A DNA stretch of 64,000 nt. It comes from G963676655 sp963676655 (GTDB lineage Bacteria; Verrucomicrobiota; Lentisphaeria; Victivallales; Victivallaceae). The stretch is from positions 2,232,001 to 2,296,000 of the forward strand of contig CAXXKX010000003.1 in assembly GCA_963676655.2 (NCBI GenBank). Direction: 5' to 3'. Below are positions 1-9,057 of the stretch, piece after piece (the stretch's first letter is position 1; each line of letters starts with the position of its first letter). The position numbers were made by a program, and so were the translations under genes. Below the pieces are notes generated by a model. The model did not search any database. It was not told the DNA's origin and saw only the letters and a program-made list of their open reading frames with translations.

Positions 1-2168
1 CATCAGGCGTTGATGCGGAGGAATACATCGAGTCAAAGCGTTTGGCCTATTATGACGACGCCCAGGTCTGGTGGTGCGAAAACTGTCATATCGTTTGTGC
101 CAACGAAGAGATTCTGGCGGACGGTTCGCATGAAAAATGCGGTTCGATGCAGGTTGTCCGCAAGAACCTTAAACAGTGGATGCTGCGCATTCCGTTGTAT
201 GCGGAGCGTTTGCTCAGCGGCCTTGAAGGGCTTGACTGGCCCGAAGGCATCAAGGAAATGCAGCGCAACTGGATCGGTAAATCAACCGGAGCCGAAGTGA
301 AATTCAAGATTGCCGATAACGACGCGGAGGTAACCGTCTACACGACCCGCCCGGATACTTTGTTCGGTGCTACTTATATGGTATTGGCCCCGGAACACGA
401 ACTGGTTGAAAAAATTACTACGCCGGAACATCAGGACGCGGTTGAAGCCTACCGAAAACATGCCGCAATGATGAGCGACCTCGACCGGACCGAACTCAAT
501 ACCGAGAAAACCGGGGTATTTACTGGAGCATATGCGCTCAATCCGGTTAACGGGGAAAAAATCCCGGTCTGGATTGCCGATTACGTGTTGATAAGCTACG
601 GAACCGGCGCGATCATGGCGGTGCCGTGCCACGATACCCGCGACTTTGAATTCGCGGAAAAATTTGAAATTCCGATCAAGTGCATTATTGAGCCGGATGC
701 CAAAGATGTTGCGGCCGCTGGTGTCGATCCCGCCGCCGTCCTGGCCGGAAAAGCCTGCTGGACCGGTAACGGTATTATGATAAATTCCGCCAATGACGCC
801 GGACTTGACATCAACGGGATGGAAGTAACCCAATCCAAAGCCGCCGCCACTGCATGGCTTGAAGAACGCGGCCTTGGCAAAGGCGCGGTCAACTACCGTC
901 TCCGCGACTGGTTGTTCAGCCGTCAGCGTTACTGGGGCGAGCCTTTCCCGGTCATCCACATGGAAGACGGTTCGGTGCGCCTGGTCCAGGAAAGCGACTT
1001 GCCGCTTACGCTGCCGGAAATGGAAGAATACAAACCGTCCGGCACCGGCGAGTCTCCGCTGGCCAATGCCGGGGAATGGTTGGAGTACACTTGTCCCGAA
1101 ACCGGCATGAAGGGCCGGCGCGAAACCAATACCATGCCGCAATGGGCCGGCTCCTGCTGGTACTATCTGCGTTATATCGATCCGTTGAATTCGGAAGCCG
1201 CGTGGCAGCCGGAAAAGGAAAATTACTGGATGCCGGTAGACCTCTATGTCGGCGGCGCGGAACACGCGGTACTGCACTTGCTCTACTCACGTTTCTGGCA
1301 TAAGACATTGTTTGATCTGGGCTATGTCTCGACCGACGAACCGTTCCAGAAATTGGTCAACCAGGGTATGATCCTCGGTTTGTCCTATCGCGACAATCGC
1401 GGGTCATTGGTGCCGAATGATCTGGTGGATTTTTCCGGTGACGGCCCGACCCACAAGGACACCGGCGAAAAACTTGAAGAGTTTCCGGCTAAAATGTCGA
1501 AATCGTTGAAAAACGTCGTCAATCCGGATGACATCATTGGTTCATACGGGGCCGACAGCATGCGCCTGTATGAAATGTTTATGGGGCCGCTGGAAGCGAC
1601 GAAACCGTGGAATACCCAGGGGGTTGAAGGCGTTTATCGTTTCCTCCGCCGGACCTGGCGTATGATCACCGAAATCGAGATTTCCGATGATATCGAGATG
1701 ACCGCCGATCAGCTGCGCACTTTGCACGCGACGATCAAGAAAGTTACCTCTGATACCGCCGATATGGATTTCAATACGGCGATCAGTCAGATGATGATCT
1801 TCCTCAACGAGTTTTCCAAGGCGGAAAAACTGCCACGGGAAGCCGCGGAAAAATTTGTTCTGCTGCTGGCTCCGTACGCGCCGCACCTCGCTGAAGAATT
1901 GTGGTCCTTCCTCGGTCATAACGAGACACTGGCTTATGCGCAATGGCCGGAATACAATGAGGAATTCCTCAAGGTTGACGCATTAGAGATTCTGGTCCAA
2001 ATTATGGGTAAACCCAAAGTTCGCATCATGATGCCGACCGAAGCAACCAATGAGCAGATGCAGGAACTCGCGATGGCGAACGATGAGATCAAAGCGGCGA
2101 TTGAGGGCAAGACAATCCGAAAGGTGATTTGCGTACCTAAGCGACTGGTCAATATCGTGGCTAATTAA
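1..2168 (+). CDS. leuS: Leucyl-tRNA synthetase, C-terminal ~720 residues (5' end outside window)
   Basis: Class I leucyl-tRNA synthetase, which charges tRNA-Leu in the cytoplasm. The frame is open from the left edge, so the true start and the HIGH motif lie outside the window. Visible in order are a Cys-rich zinc-type stretch (WCENC, then HEKCG), the CP1 editing domain with TTRPDTLFGATYM, the RQRYWGEP segment, WAGSCWYYLRY, the KMSKS loop (bases 1491-1505), and an anticodon-binding plus C-terminal domain ending in KRLVNIVAN. About 130 residues are missing compared with the usual ~860. A long antisense frame covers 282-1277 but is only a codon-bias shadow. Family identity is certain from these motifs. 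Confidence 0.97.
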   Translation, partial: SGVDAEEYIESKRLAYYDDAQVWWCENCHIVCANEEILADGSHEKCGSMQVVRKNLKQWMLRIPLYAERLLSGLEGLDWPEGIKEMQRNWIGKSTGAEVKFKIADNDAEVTVYTTRPDTLFGATYMVLAPEHELVEKITTPEHQDAVEAYRKHAAMMSDLDRTELNTEKTGVFTGAYALNPVNGEKIPVWIADYVLISYGTGAIMAVPCHDTRDFEFAEKFEIPIKCIIEPDAKDVAAAGVDPAAVLAGKACWTGNGIMINSANDAGLDINGMEVTQSKAAATAWLEERGLGKGAVNYRLRDWLFSRQRYWGEPFPVIHMEDGSVRLVQESDLPLTLPEMEEYKPSGTGESPLANAGEWLEYTCPETGMKGRRETNTMPQWAGSCWYYLRYIDPLNSEAAWQPEKENYWMPVDLYVGGAEHAVLHLLYSRFWHKTLFDLGYVSTDEPFQKLVNQGMILGLSYRDNRGSLVPNDLVDFSGDGPTHKDTGEKLEEFPAKMSKSLKNVVNPDDIIGSYGADSMRLYEMFMGPLEATKPWNTQGVEGVYRFLRRTWRMITEIEISDDIEMTADQLRTLHATIKKVTSDTADMDFNTAISQMMIFLNEFSKAEKLPREAAEKFVLLLAPYAPHLAEELWSFLGHNETLAYAQWPEYNEEFLKVDALEILVQIMGKPKVRIMMPTEATNEQMQELAMANDEIKAAIEGKTIRKVICVPKRLVNIVAN

Positions 2169-2194
2169 ATTAAGAAATATAAAGGGGATTGGGG

Positions 2195-2596
2195 ATGAAG
2201 AAATATGTGTGGGCCGGGTTTGCGGCTTTTTTTCTAAATACATTTGTTGTAATATTGTTTCCATATTTACTCGGAGATTTTGATTCCGTATCAGATAGTT
2301 ATGTAATCATGAAAGCTTTTCTTTATTATCCGACATTAGCCGGTCTGTTTGGAATGCTTTTCGGGTTCGCATTTTATCAATTTTTTATTAAATGGCCATT
2401 TCAAAATGAATATGCCAATGGAGCGCTTTGGGTCACGGTTATTAATTTGGGGATATGGATATTGACGACTAATAAAGAATTAAAGATTAACTCGGATACA
2501 GTTGAAAGTATCATTATATTTTCATTGATCGGACTTCTCTTTGTTAAATTGACTAAGATGTTCGGTAAGGGCAAGAAAAAAGAACAGGTCTCTTAG
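2195..2596 (+). CDS. Small integral membrane protein, unknown function
   Basis: A 133-residue protein I do not recognise. It has four hydrophobic segments, roughly residues 5-25, 40-65, 80-95 and 108-122, and a Lys-rich C-terminus (KMFGKGKKKEQ), as expected of a small inner-membrane protein. A TTG lies two codons upstream, but the ATG at 2195 has an AAAGGGG Shine-Dalgarno at 2181-2187 and is preferred. It begins 26 bases after leuS on the same strand. It is more AT-rich than leuS. No function can be assigned. Confidence 0.65.
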   Translation: MKKYVWAGFAAFFLNTFVVILFPYLLGDFDSVSDSYVIMKAFLYYPTLAGLFGMLFGFAFYQFFIKWPFQNEYANGALWVTVINLGIWILTTNKELKINSDTVESIIIFSLIGLLFVKLTKMFGKGKKKEQVS

Positions 2597-2637
2597 CAAA
2601 AAGAGTTGTTTGGGGGTCAATAAGGAGGAACCTTATT

Positions 2638-3477
2638 ATGTATAAAAAACTTGGAAAAATTAATGAAAAACCGCTGCCGTTTGAGTTTTACACAGCGGAA
2701 ACATTGTGGAACGACCGGCATATCTCACAACAAATGCTGGCGTTTCATCTGGACAAAGACAGTGAACCGGCATCGCGCAACCATGCCTTTATAGCCCGGT
2801 CGATTGACTGGCTGACGGAGCGCTTCAATATCGGACCCGGAACCAGAGTTGCCGATTTCGGTTGCGGACCCGGCCTTTATTCCTATGCTCTCGCGGAAAA
2901 AGGCGCGGATGTTACCGGTATTGACTTCTCTGAGAGATCTATAAAATTTGCCAGGCGCTTTGCCTGCGCAAAAGAGGTAAAAATTGATTATGTCCGGGAA
3001 AACTATCTTGATTACACGACAGACGGGAAGTTTGACCTGATCATCATGATCTATTGCGATTTTTGCGCGCTCAGTCCGACGCAGCGGCAAACTATGTTGC
3101 AGAAATTTCGCGACCTCCTGGCGGATGACGGAGCGATTGTCCTTGACGTCTTCTCTTTGAACGCTTACGCCGGACGTCAGGTTGTTTCAAGTTTTGAACA
3201 CAATCTGTTGAATGGCTTCTGGTCCGCCAAAGACTATTTCGGCTTTGTAAAAACCATCAAATACGATGCGGAAAAAGTCGTATTGGACAAGTATACCATT
3301 ATCGAGGAGAAACGCTCTTTCACCGTCTACAACTGGCTCCAGTATTTTGACCCGGATACATTGAACCAGGAATTCACCGACAACGGGCTGAAGATCACGG
3401 AACTGCTTTCCGACGTAGCCGGAACTCCTTTCGATCCGGAATCGGAAGAGATGGCGGTCATTGCCGTAAAAGCGTAA
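2638..3477 (+). CDS. Class I SAM-dependent methyltransferase
   Basis: A 279-residue soluble protein with a Rossmann-type methyltransferase core. Motif I (VADFGCGPGLYS) lies near residues 70-82, the acidic end of strand 2 is in VTGIDFSERS, and a motif IV-like stretch is FDLIIMIYCDF. The pattern is that of the Methyltransf_25/11 families, which transfer a methyl group from SAM to an unspecified small molecule. A clear AAGGAGG lies just before the ATG. A strong hairpin follows 12 bases after the stop, so transcription of this unit probably ends there. The substrate is unknown. Confidence 0.85.
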   Translation: MYKKLGKINEKPLPFEFYTAETLWNDRHISQQMLAFHLDKDSEPASRNHAFIARSIDWLTERFNIGPGTRVADFGCGPGLYSYALAEKGADVTGIDFSERSIKFARRFACAKEVKIDYVRENYLDYTTDGKFDLIIMIYCDFCALSPTQRQTMLQKFRDLLADDGAIVLDVFSLNAYAGRQVVSSFEHNLLNGFWSAKDYFGFVKTIKYDAEKVVLDKYTIIEEKRSFTVYNWLQYFDPDTLNQEFTDNGLKITELLSDVAGTPFDPESEEMAVIAVKA

Positions 3478-3488
3478 AAACAATCTTC

Positions 3489-3514
3489 GGACGGGACGGT
3501 CAAAAGTCCCGTCC
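3489..3514 (+). terminator. Hairpin terminator candidate after the methyltransferase
   Basis: A perfect 9-bp stem (GGACGGGAC / GTCCCGTCC) with an 8-base loop begins 12 bases after the methyltransferase stop. No U-tract follows, so it may only slow polymerase or protect the 3' end. A weaker stem (CTCAAAA / TTTTGAG) lies at 3584-3604. Confidence 0.5.
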
Positions 3515-3681
3515 ATTCCGACACCTAATTTAATCTTCCTTTATTGATATTCATCACGCGAACCATCAAAAAAAATAAAAAATCTCAAAAGATGACTTTT
3601 TGAGGTTGTTTTTGCCTTTAATCACGTTTTATCAACATGATACAACTTAAAATAATTTTTGAAAACTTTTTTATCAAGTAC

Positions 3682-3710
3682 TTGACAAAATCATTTTAAT
3701 CGGTTATTAT
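3682..3710 (+). promoter_or_regulatory. Sigma70-type promoter of the LacI-pseudopilin-GH locus
   Basis: TTGACA (3682-3687), a 17-base spacer and TATTAT (3705-3710), 31 bases before the LacI-type gene. The spacer contains TAATCGGTTA, an imperfect palindrome centred on CG as LacI-family operators usually are, so autoregulation is plausible. Confidence 0.65.
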
Positions 3711-3740
3711 ATTAATAGCGAAACAAAAATTAAAGGCAGA

Positions 3741-4763
3741 TTGAGACAATATAAAACGATGATTTCACTCAAAGAAATAGGCCGGATCTGCGGCGTGGCT
3801 GAATCAACCGTTTCAAAGGCGTTGAAAGACCATCCCGGAATAAAACTGGCCACCCGGAAACGCATCCAGGAAGTTGCCATGGCTCACAATTATCAGCCGA
3901 ACGCAATGGTCCAGTGTATCCAGACCGGTAAGAGTAAAAGTATCGGAATTGCCTACAACTGCTTTAAAGACAGTTTTGCCGGCGCGATTCTCGACGGCAT
4001 CTATAAGGCGTTGTACCATCACGGTTATGACTCTCTGGTCATTCCGTGGGATATGATGGTTCAGGATAACGCATCGATTTTTACGCGTTTCTCCCGCAGG
4101 CGGGTTGACGGTATGCTGATGTTTCCGATGGCCCGGAAGCCGAACATGAAATATATTGAGCAACTGCGATCTTTTCATAATCCGATCGTGCTGATTGACC
4201 AGTCCTGGCCGGATAACGAATTTGATTATGTCGGCAGCGATAATTACGGCGGGGCTTTTGAGGCGACAAATCACCTCATTAATCTGGGATACAAAGAAAT
4301 CGGAATCCTGGCATATTGCAAAGTCAGTTCCGGCAAAGAAAGATATGACGGTTACGCCGCGGCAATGGCCGCAAACGGGCTGCAGCTCAAAGATTGTCAT
4401 ATTATGGAAATTGAGGACGTAACCTGTTCAAATTATCTGCAGGTAAAGAAGTTTCTGGAACAGGCGAAACGGCCGGAAGCGTTGTTATGTTTTAACGATC
4501 ATTTTGCCCTTGACGCAATTGCCGCCGCAAACGATCTGGGAATTAGCGTCCCGGAACAGCTGGCAGTGATCGGTTTCGGTAATCTTCCATTCACCGAAAC
4601 TACCAGGCCTTCAATCTCCACTGTAGCTCAGCATCCTGAAACGATTGGCAGAAAAGCCGTGCAGCTTTTACTCGAGCGGCTTAAAGGCAGGACCTCTGAG
4701 GTCAGATCTGAAGTTATTCCGAGTGAATTAATCTTAAGAGATTCAGTAATACCTAAAAATTAA
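3741..4763 (+). CDS. LacI-family transcriptional regulator
   Basis: A 340-residue LacI/GalR regulator. The N-terminal HTH reads ISLKEIGRICGVAESTVSKALKDHP and is followed by the hinge region HNYQPNAMVQCIQTGKSKSIGIAY. A periplasmic-binding-like effector domain fills the rest, with the family signature VIGFGNLPFTETTRPSISTV near the end. The start is ambiguous. TTG 3741 has AAAGG only 4 bases upstream, while ATG 3759 would give the more usual short N-terminus but lacks a clear ribosome site. Only 14 bases separate it from the pseudopilin gene, so it probably leads an operon with the downstream pseudopilin and GH. The effector is presumably a sugar. Confidence 0.92.
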   Translation: MRQYKTMISLKEIGRICGVAESTVSKALKDHPGIKLATRKRIQEVAMAHNYQPNAMVQCIQTGKSKSIGIAYNCFKDSFAGAILDGIYKALYHHGYDSLVIPWDMMVQDNASIFTRFSRRRVDGMLMFPMARKPNMKYIEQLRSFHNPIVLIDQSWPDNEFDYVGSDNYGGAFEATNHLINLGYKEIGILAYCKVSSGKERYDGYAAAMAANGLQLKDCHIMEIEDVTCSNYLQVKKFLEQAKRPEALLCFNDHFALDAIAAANDLGISVPEQLAVIGFGNLPFTETTRPSISTVAQHPETIGRKAVQLLLERLKGRTSEVRSEVIPSELILRDSVIPKN

Positions 4764-4777
4764 AGCAGGAGAAAAAA

Positions 4778-5446
4778 ATGAAAAACAAACAGAGATTCAC
4801 ATTGATCGAGTTGTTGGTTGTGATTGCTATTATCGCGATTTTGGCCAGTATGCTCCTACCGGCGTTGAATAAAGCCCGTAACAAGGCTAAAGCAATAAAA
4901 TGCGCGGCGAATCTCAAGCAGTTGGGTTTAACCGCCAAAATGTACGCGGAAGATTACAACGGCTGGTTTTGTAAACCTGCGATTAAGTCTAATTACTTCT
5001 GGAGTAATTTGTTGATCGATGAAAAATATATTCCATTGTCAAACGTCTTCCTGTGTCCGGGAGAACCGAAACGAAAGAAATTCAAAAATGATTCCACCGC
5101 TGTTCATAGTTATGGTATCAACGGTGATATGGACCGATCCAGAACGGTTAAAGCGACCAGAATTAACTTCTCACAAAAATATACAAAGAAAAGTCCAAGT
5201 TTGATCTGGTTTATGGCCGACAGTTACGGACAGGGCGGCTGGCTGTCCTCGCCGCAACAGTTATATATGATCTTGTGGTACAGCGGCTCTCAATTCTATA
5301 TGCAGCTGCGTCACAGTAACCGGGCGAATGTCTGGTATCTTGACGGCAGTGTCAGGCCGGCGGACAGAACCGCGCTGTGTACCTTTTATCCGCTGGTCCA
5401 GAATTATTACCTTGAAGGTATCGATAACAAATTCAATAACTATTAA
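4778..5446 (+). CDS. Type II secretion-type pseudopilin, H-X9-DG class (1 of 9)
   Basis: A 222-residue protein with a six-residue leader (MKNKQR) followed by FTLIELLVVIAIIAILASML. Glu5 is present, but Arg replaces the usual Gly before the processing site. A single N-terminal helix carries a periplasmic domain ending in an H-X9-DG motif (HSNRANVWYLDG, about residues 178-190). The family is found in Lentisphaerota and Planctomycetota and is named for type II pseudopilins. It follows the LacI gene with a CAGGAGA ribosome site and precedes the CBM/GH pair. Its role is inferred to be at the cell envelope, linked to handling the glycan targeted by this locus. Confidence 0.9.
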   Translation: MKNKQRFTLIELLVVIAIIAILASMLLPALNKARNKAKAIKCAANLKQLGLTAKMYAEDYNGWFCKPAIKSNYFWSNLLIDEKYIPLSNVFLCPGEPKRKKFKNDSTAVHSYGINGDMDRSRTVKATRINFSQKYTKKSPSLIWFMADSYGQGGWLSSPQQLYMILWYSGSQFYMQLRHSNRANVWYLDGSVRPADRTALCTFYPLVQNYYLEGIDNKFNNY

Positions 5447-5581
5447 TCTCGCAAAAGTTTAGAGTTGATATTTGCGATATTGGTAAAAAGATATTTCTCC
5501 CGGCAACGGTAAATTGTCAAGAGAAATCTTGAATTCCGCATGATTAATAACTATAATAATAATATCAGGAGAATTTGTATT

Positions 5582-6154
5582 ATGAGAATGATTACCATCG
5601 CCGCTTTTTGGGGCTTGACCGCATCTTTAGTATCGGCGGGAGAAGTTAAACTCTCCAACCCGTCCTTTGAGAAAGGAACCGGCGGTTTCTGGATCAATAA
5701 TTTGAAAGAAATATCGATTAACACCAATGATTCGAATCACGGCAGGCAATGTCTCAGCGTTTCCCCGGTAAAATCAAAAACAATAAATGTGGTTTTCTTT
5801 GCCGACTACAAACCTGATACTATTTATACGGTCAGCTACGACAGCAAAGCCGAGAAGGCCGGACAGGACAGCCGGATTCAGCTCGCGGTTATGGCCCAAG
5901 GGAAAAAACCCATATCATTCCTGCCGAAACTGAAAATTGCGCCGGTAAACCCGAAAACCGAATGGTCAACCTCAACCGCGTCGTTCGGTCCGGTCAAATC
6001 AAAAGTCATGGGACGTGAAGTGAAGAAGCTCGCGATTTTCATTAACGTGGTAAAGAATGAAAAAGGCGGAACAGTCCTTATAGACAATATTTCTCTGTCA
6101 ACAAAACCGGCATCGGCCGAACCGGCGGTCGAAACTAAAAAAAAAATGAAATAA
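5582..6154 (+). CDS. Secreted carbohydrate-binding N-terminal module, probably split by a frame change from the next CDS
   Basis: A 190-residue product with a signal peptide (MRMITIAAFWGLTASLVSAG) and a beta-sandwich resembling CBM4/9 or discoidin-type modules (LSNPSFEKGTGGFWIN at the start, GGTVLIDNISLS at the end). The ATG at 5582 has AGGAGA 9 bases upstream. A longer frame from 5540 lacks a ribosome site and would bury the signal peptide. The frame ends as ETKKKMK just after ten consecutive A bases. A -1 shift inside that run would join it to the following GH, giving one secreted protein of about 1064 residues. It is probably the N-terminus of that enzyme rather than an independent protein. 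Confidence 0.7.
   Translation: MRMITIAAFWGLTASLVSAGEVKLSNPSFEKGTGGFWINNLKEISINTNDSNHGRQCLSVSPVKSKTINVVFFADYKPDTIYTVSYDSKAEKAGQDSRIQLAVMAQGKKPISFLPKLKIAPVNPKTEWSTSTASFGPVKSKVMGREVKKLAIFINVVKNEKGGTVLIDNISLSTKPASAEPAVETKKKMK
6137..6146 (+). other. A10 homopolymer at the CBM/GH frame junction
   Basis: Ten A bases sit at the end of the CBM frame. The GH frame carries a TAA at 6136-6138 and is open from 6139 onward. Reading back one base after AAA 6143-6145 continues as NEITLVFPDQIRIYENAVD into the GH. The site may be a transcriptional slippage or ribosomal frameshift site, a real mutation, or an assembly error in the homopolymer. Confidence 0.75.
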
Positions 6155-6201
6155 CCCTGGTTTTTCCTGACCAAATCAGGATTTATGAAAATGCCGTTGA
6201 C

Positions 6202-8775
6202 ATGAAACTTGCCGTCAGCAACGCAGCTGACGGCAGTGTAATTAAAACCCTGCTCAAAGATTGTAAAGGCGTCTGTCTCCGCCGGGATTCATTCGCAACC
6301 GGGAAACAACATCAAATCAGGATAACTGATCGAGGCTATTACAGCTTCGAAGTCTATCTTGAAAATGGCGGGAAGGTCATTTCCTCAAAAAAATGCTCAT
6401 TTGTCATCACGACTCCTCTGCCGGAAGATTATTATACAACGCCTTATCCGGCTTTCGGAGTCTGGGGAGGACTGGATGCCAGACTCCGGCGGTTTGGCGG
6501 AGCTAAATGGGATCGGCGCCTGTTTTTTACCATTTTCCAGAAGAAGGACGCAAAGTGTGTTCCGCCGACGCCGGAAGAAGTGGCGAAACGCGAACCGGTT
6601 AAAATAATTAACTGCCTGAATATCCTGAATCCATTCAAGCGGATGGTTCCGCTGCCGAAAGCGGAATGGGCCAAAACCTCAGCGCAGCTCAAAACCGCGA
6701 TTGTCCGCAGACGCGGCCTGGTCGACGTCTGGGAAACCCAGAATGAACCGATGGTCGGGGAAAATTTTCACGGTTCGATGTCGGATGTCATGGACATAAT
6801 CAAACTTGAGAGTAGTGCCGTCAGAAAATACGATCCAGGCACCACGATTGCCGGTATTTGTATCAATCCGATGAGCCAAAATCAGTACGCCCAGTATATC
6901 AGCTATTATAAGAACTACGATATTCAAAAATATATTGATGCCGTCATGCTGCATCCCTATATTCCGGGAGCCAGGTCCCCCGATGCCTCCGGCTATGTGG
7001 AAACGCTCAACCGGTTGAGTTCCGACCTGAAGAAGATCAGCGGCAAAGAAATTCCCATGTATATCAGCGAGATTGGTTATTCAACCAAGCCTGGCGGGGA
7101 AGTTACGGAACTGCAGCAGGCGGCTTATCTGGCCCGGGTGGTCATGCTTAACCAGAAGATTAAAAATCTGGTAGCGTGTGTCTGGCATATCGGGCTCTGG
7201 AACAACGCCACCAGCAGACGGGAACTTGATTTTGGTATTCTGCGTCCATACCCCAAAGGTTCAAAACAGCGTGAACCGAAACCGGCTTTTGCCGCCTGGG
7301 CTACGGTCTCCCGGGAAACCTACAACGCTCAGTTTATAAAAGAACTGGAATTTGGCCGCGGCATCAAATGTATGCTTTTCAAACGATTAAATAAAGCGCT
7401 GCTGGTTTGTTACGCGGTAGGCGGCAATAAAAAACAACTGAAAATAGTGGTTAATGCTCCTGAAGTAAAAATTACCAATGTCTGCGGCAGGACCGAAACC
7501 AGAAAATTAAAGAACGGCGTACTCATTACCGAACTGGGAGAGGACCCTGTCTATATCAGCGGCGGCAAGGTGGCCGATTACATCGGGCAGGGATACAGCG
7601 CCGTTTTTACCCCTGAATACATTAAACAATATCCCGGCGGTTCCGGTCAGCTCAGCATATCTCTCCCGGACAGGAAGATCGGAACAGGTAACTGGATCAA
7701 GACGGAATTTCCAAGAGGTTGGAAAACGGCGATGAGCAAAAATGCCAACACCTGGAAAATTGCTTACCAGGTTCCGGCTGATTGTGAGACCGGGAATACT
7801 GACGTGTATATCAAACTTTACAAAAATAAACAATGCTTGTTCATCTGGCAGAAAAATATTGAAATTCTGCCGCCGCTAAGCCTCGAGAAACTAAAAAGCG
7901 TCGTGACTGTGAAAGTTCCCGGAATCGAATTTACCGCGGTCCCGGCTGACTCGCGCCAGAAAATTACCGCTTGTAAGATGACTATAAAACAAAACGGAAA
8001 AAGCATTTGTCAAAAATCCATTATTCCGGGGAAAAAATACTTCATTCCGCTGCCAGACATTATCTATGGCAGAAAGAATCGCTATGATGCTGAAATATCA
8101 CTGGCAAACGGTTACAGTTGGAACGTCGTATTGCCGGATCTCGCGGTCATTCCGGTTCCGTTTCAGAAAAAGGATATAAAGTTCCCGTTCCCGGCATGGT
8201 CCGCGAAAGAGGGGCATGACCTGGCCGGCGGTGTTGTCAGTAAGCACTTTGCCAAAGGCGTCAACGATAAAATATCCGGGCAATTGTTCCTATCGGGAAA
8301 TTCGGAATATTTGTTTATCGGGGCAAGGTTGCTTGATAAACATTATCGACCGGAAAAATCTATAGCGTCACTATGGAAAGGAGATTCCCTGCAAATCGGC
8401 ATTTCTGTTCCGGTTGAATACATGATTCGCAAGAATAATGACGGCATACAGGAAACTTCATACGCGGAATTCGGCGTCAGACAAAGTAATGAACAGCCTT
8501 CGTCCCGGGTATGGGCCTCGATGAACCGTTCATTGATGGAACTGAATAAGCCGGTACCCGGCCTGCTTTCAAGCTTTACCCGAAGTGGCGATGTCAGCAC
8601 CCTCAAAATAGCGGTTCCCTGGAAAACTCTGAATATCAAGCCGGCAGCCGGAATGCCGTTCGGAATCAGCATCCTGGTTAACGATTGTGATGATTCGCGC
8701 CATTGGGTTGAGTGGTACAGCGGTATTGCCAACGGAAAAGACCCCGGTTCATACGGTAGGGCTGTTTTGAAGTAA
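6202..8775 (+). CDS. Clan GH-A-like glycoside hydrolase with C-terminal CBM9-like domain
   Basis: An 857-residue open frame counted from ATG 6202. The reading frame extends back to 6139, and no ribosome site or signal peptide precedes 6202, so this ATG is probably not the real start. The catalytic part resembles GH39/GH5-type barrels. A candidate acid/base is Glu182 in WETQNEP and a candidate nucleophile is Glu290 in MYISEIGYS. Ig-like segments follow, then a CBM9/DOMON-like domain from about residue 655 to the end (FPAWSAKEGHDL, FLFIGARLLD-type strands, WKGDSLQIGI). It is the likely main enzyme of the LacI/pseudopilin locus upstream. The exact GH family and substrate are not clear. Confidence 0.72.
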   Translation: MKLAVSNAADGSVIKTLLKDCKGVCLRRDSFATGKQHQIRITDRGYYSFEVYLENGGKVISSKKCSFVITTPLPEDYYTTPYPAFGVWGGLDARLRRFGGAKWDRRLFFTIFQKKDAKCVPPTPEEVAKREPVKIINCLNILNPFKRMVPLPKAEWAKTSAQLKTAIVRRRGLVDVWETQNEPMVGENFHGSMSDVMDIIKLESSAVRKYDPGTTIAGICINPMSQNQYAQYISYYKNYDIQKYIDAVMLHPYIPGARSPDASGYVETLNRLSSDLKKISGKEIPMYISEIGYSTKPGGEVTELQQAAYLARVVMLNQKIKNLVACVWHIGLWNNATSRRELDFGILRPYPKGSKQREPKPAFAAWATVSRETYNAQFIKELEFGRGIKCMLFKRLNKALLVCYAVGGNKKQLKIVVNAPEVKITNVCGRTETRKLKNGVLITELGEDPVYISGGKVADYIGQGYSAVFTPEYIKQYPGGSGQLSISLPDRKIGTGNWIKTEFPRGWKTAMSKNANTWKIAYQVPADCETGNTDVYIKLYKNKQCLFIWQKNIEILPPLSLEKLKSVVTVKVPGIEFTAVPADSRQKITACKMTIKQNGKSICQKSIIPGKKYFIPLPDIIYGRKNRYDAEISLANGYSWNVVLPDLAVIPVPFQKKDIKFPFPAWSAKEGHDLAGGVVSKHFAKGVNDKISGQLFLSGNSEYLFIGARLLDKHYRPEKSIASLWKGDSLQIGISVPVEYMIRKNNDGIQETSYAEFGVRQSNEQPSSRVWASMNRSLMELNKPVPGLLSSFTRSGDVSTLKIAVPWKTLNIKPAAGMPFGISILVNDCDDSRHWVEWYSGIANGKDPGSYGRAVLK

Positions 8776-8830
8776 GCAAAATATCTTTCCGGTTAGACGT
8801 CACCGGCGTAAGTCGTAATTTTTGATTGTT

Positions 8831-8889
8831 TGGGACCATTGGGACTGATGGGACGCTTGAATTTTGTCTCAAATCCCAATCGTCCCAAA
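8831..8889. repeat. Dispersed intergenic repeat, copy 1 (TGGGACTGATGGG type)
   Basis: This stretch aligns over about 59 bases with 27902-27960, with roughly 80% identity counted by eye. Both copies read TGGGAC.ATTGGGACTGATGGG, then TTGAATTTT, then AATCCCAA and end near CGTC. The outer GGGAC/GTCCC parts can pair, so it may form a hairpin. It lies in the 282-base gap between the GH and the ankyrin gene. Confidence 0.6.
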
Positions 8890-8951
8890 TCTCTCAACAG
8901 TCCCATTTTTCGGGGAACAATGCTTTGTCGAAGCTGTCATATTCGTCATGT

Positions 8952-9018
8952 TTTGGGCTAAAATTCCTCTTTTTTTCTTCTTGATTGCTTGATTGATGCG
9001 GAAGTTGTGACAATATTA
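8952..9018 (+). repeat. 67-bp upstream element, copy 1 (ankyrin gene)
   Basis: Identical at 66 of 67 positions to 12021-12087. It starts TTTGGGCTAAAATTCCTC and ends GTTGTGACAATATTA. Copy 1 ends 39 bases before the ankyrin-protein ATG and copy 2 ends 52 bases before the uxaC ATG. Position and orientation relative to the gene are conserved, which suggests a promoter or leader. No convincing -35/-10 pair is seen inside it. Confidence 0.8.
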
Positions 9019-9057
9019 TTGTATCCAAATAATTTATGATTAATCGAGGGGGACATC

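Noticed and set aside
282..1277. 331-codon open frame antisense to leuS
   Set aside because: It lies wholly opposite conserved synthetase motifs and has Arg/Phe-rich composition with no recognisable domain; it is a codon-bias shadow.
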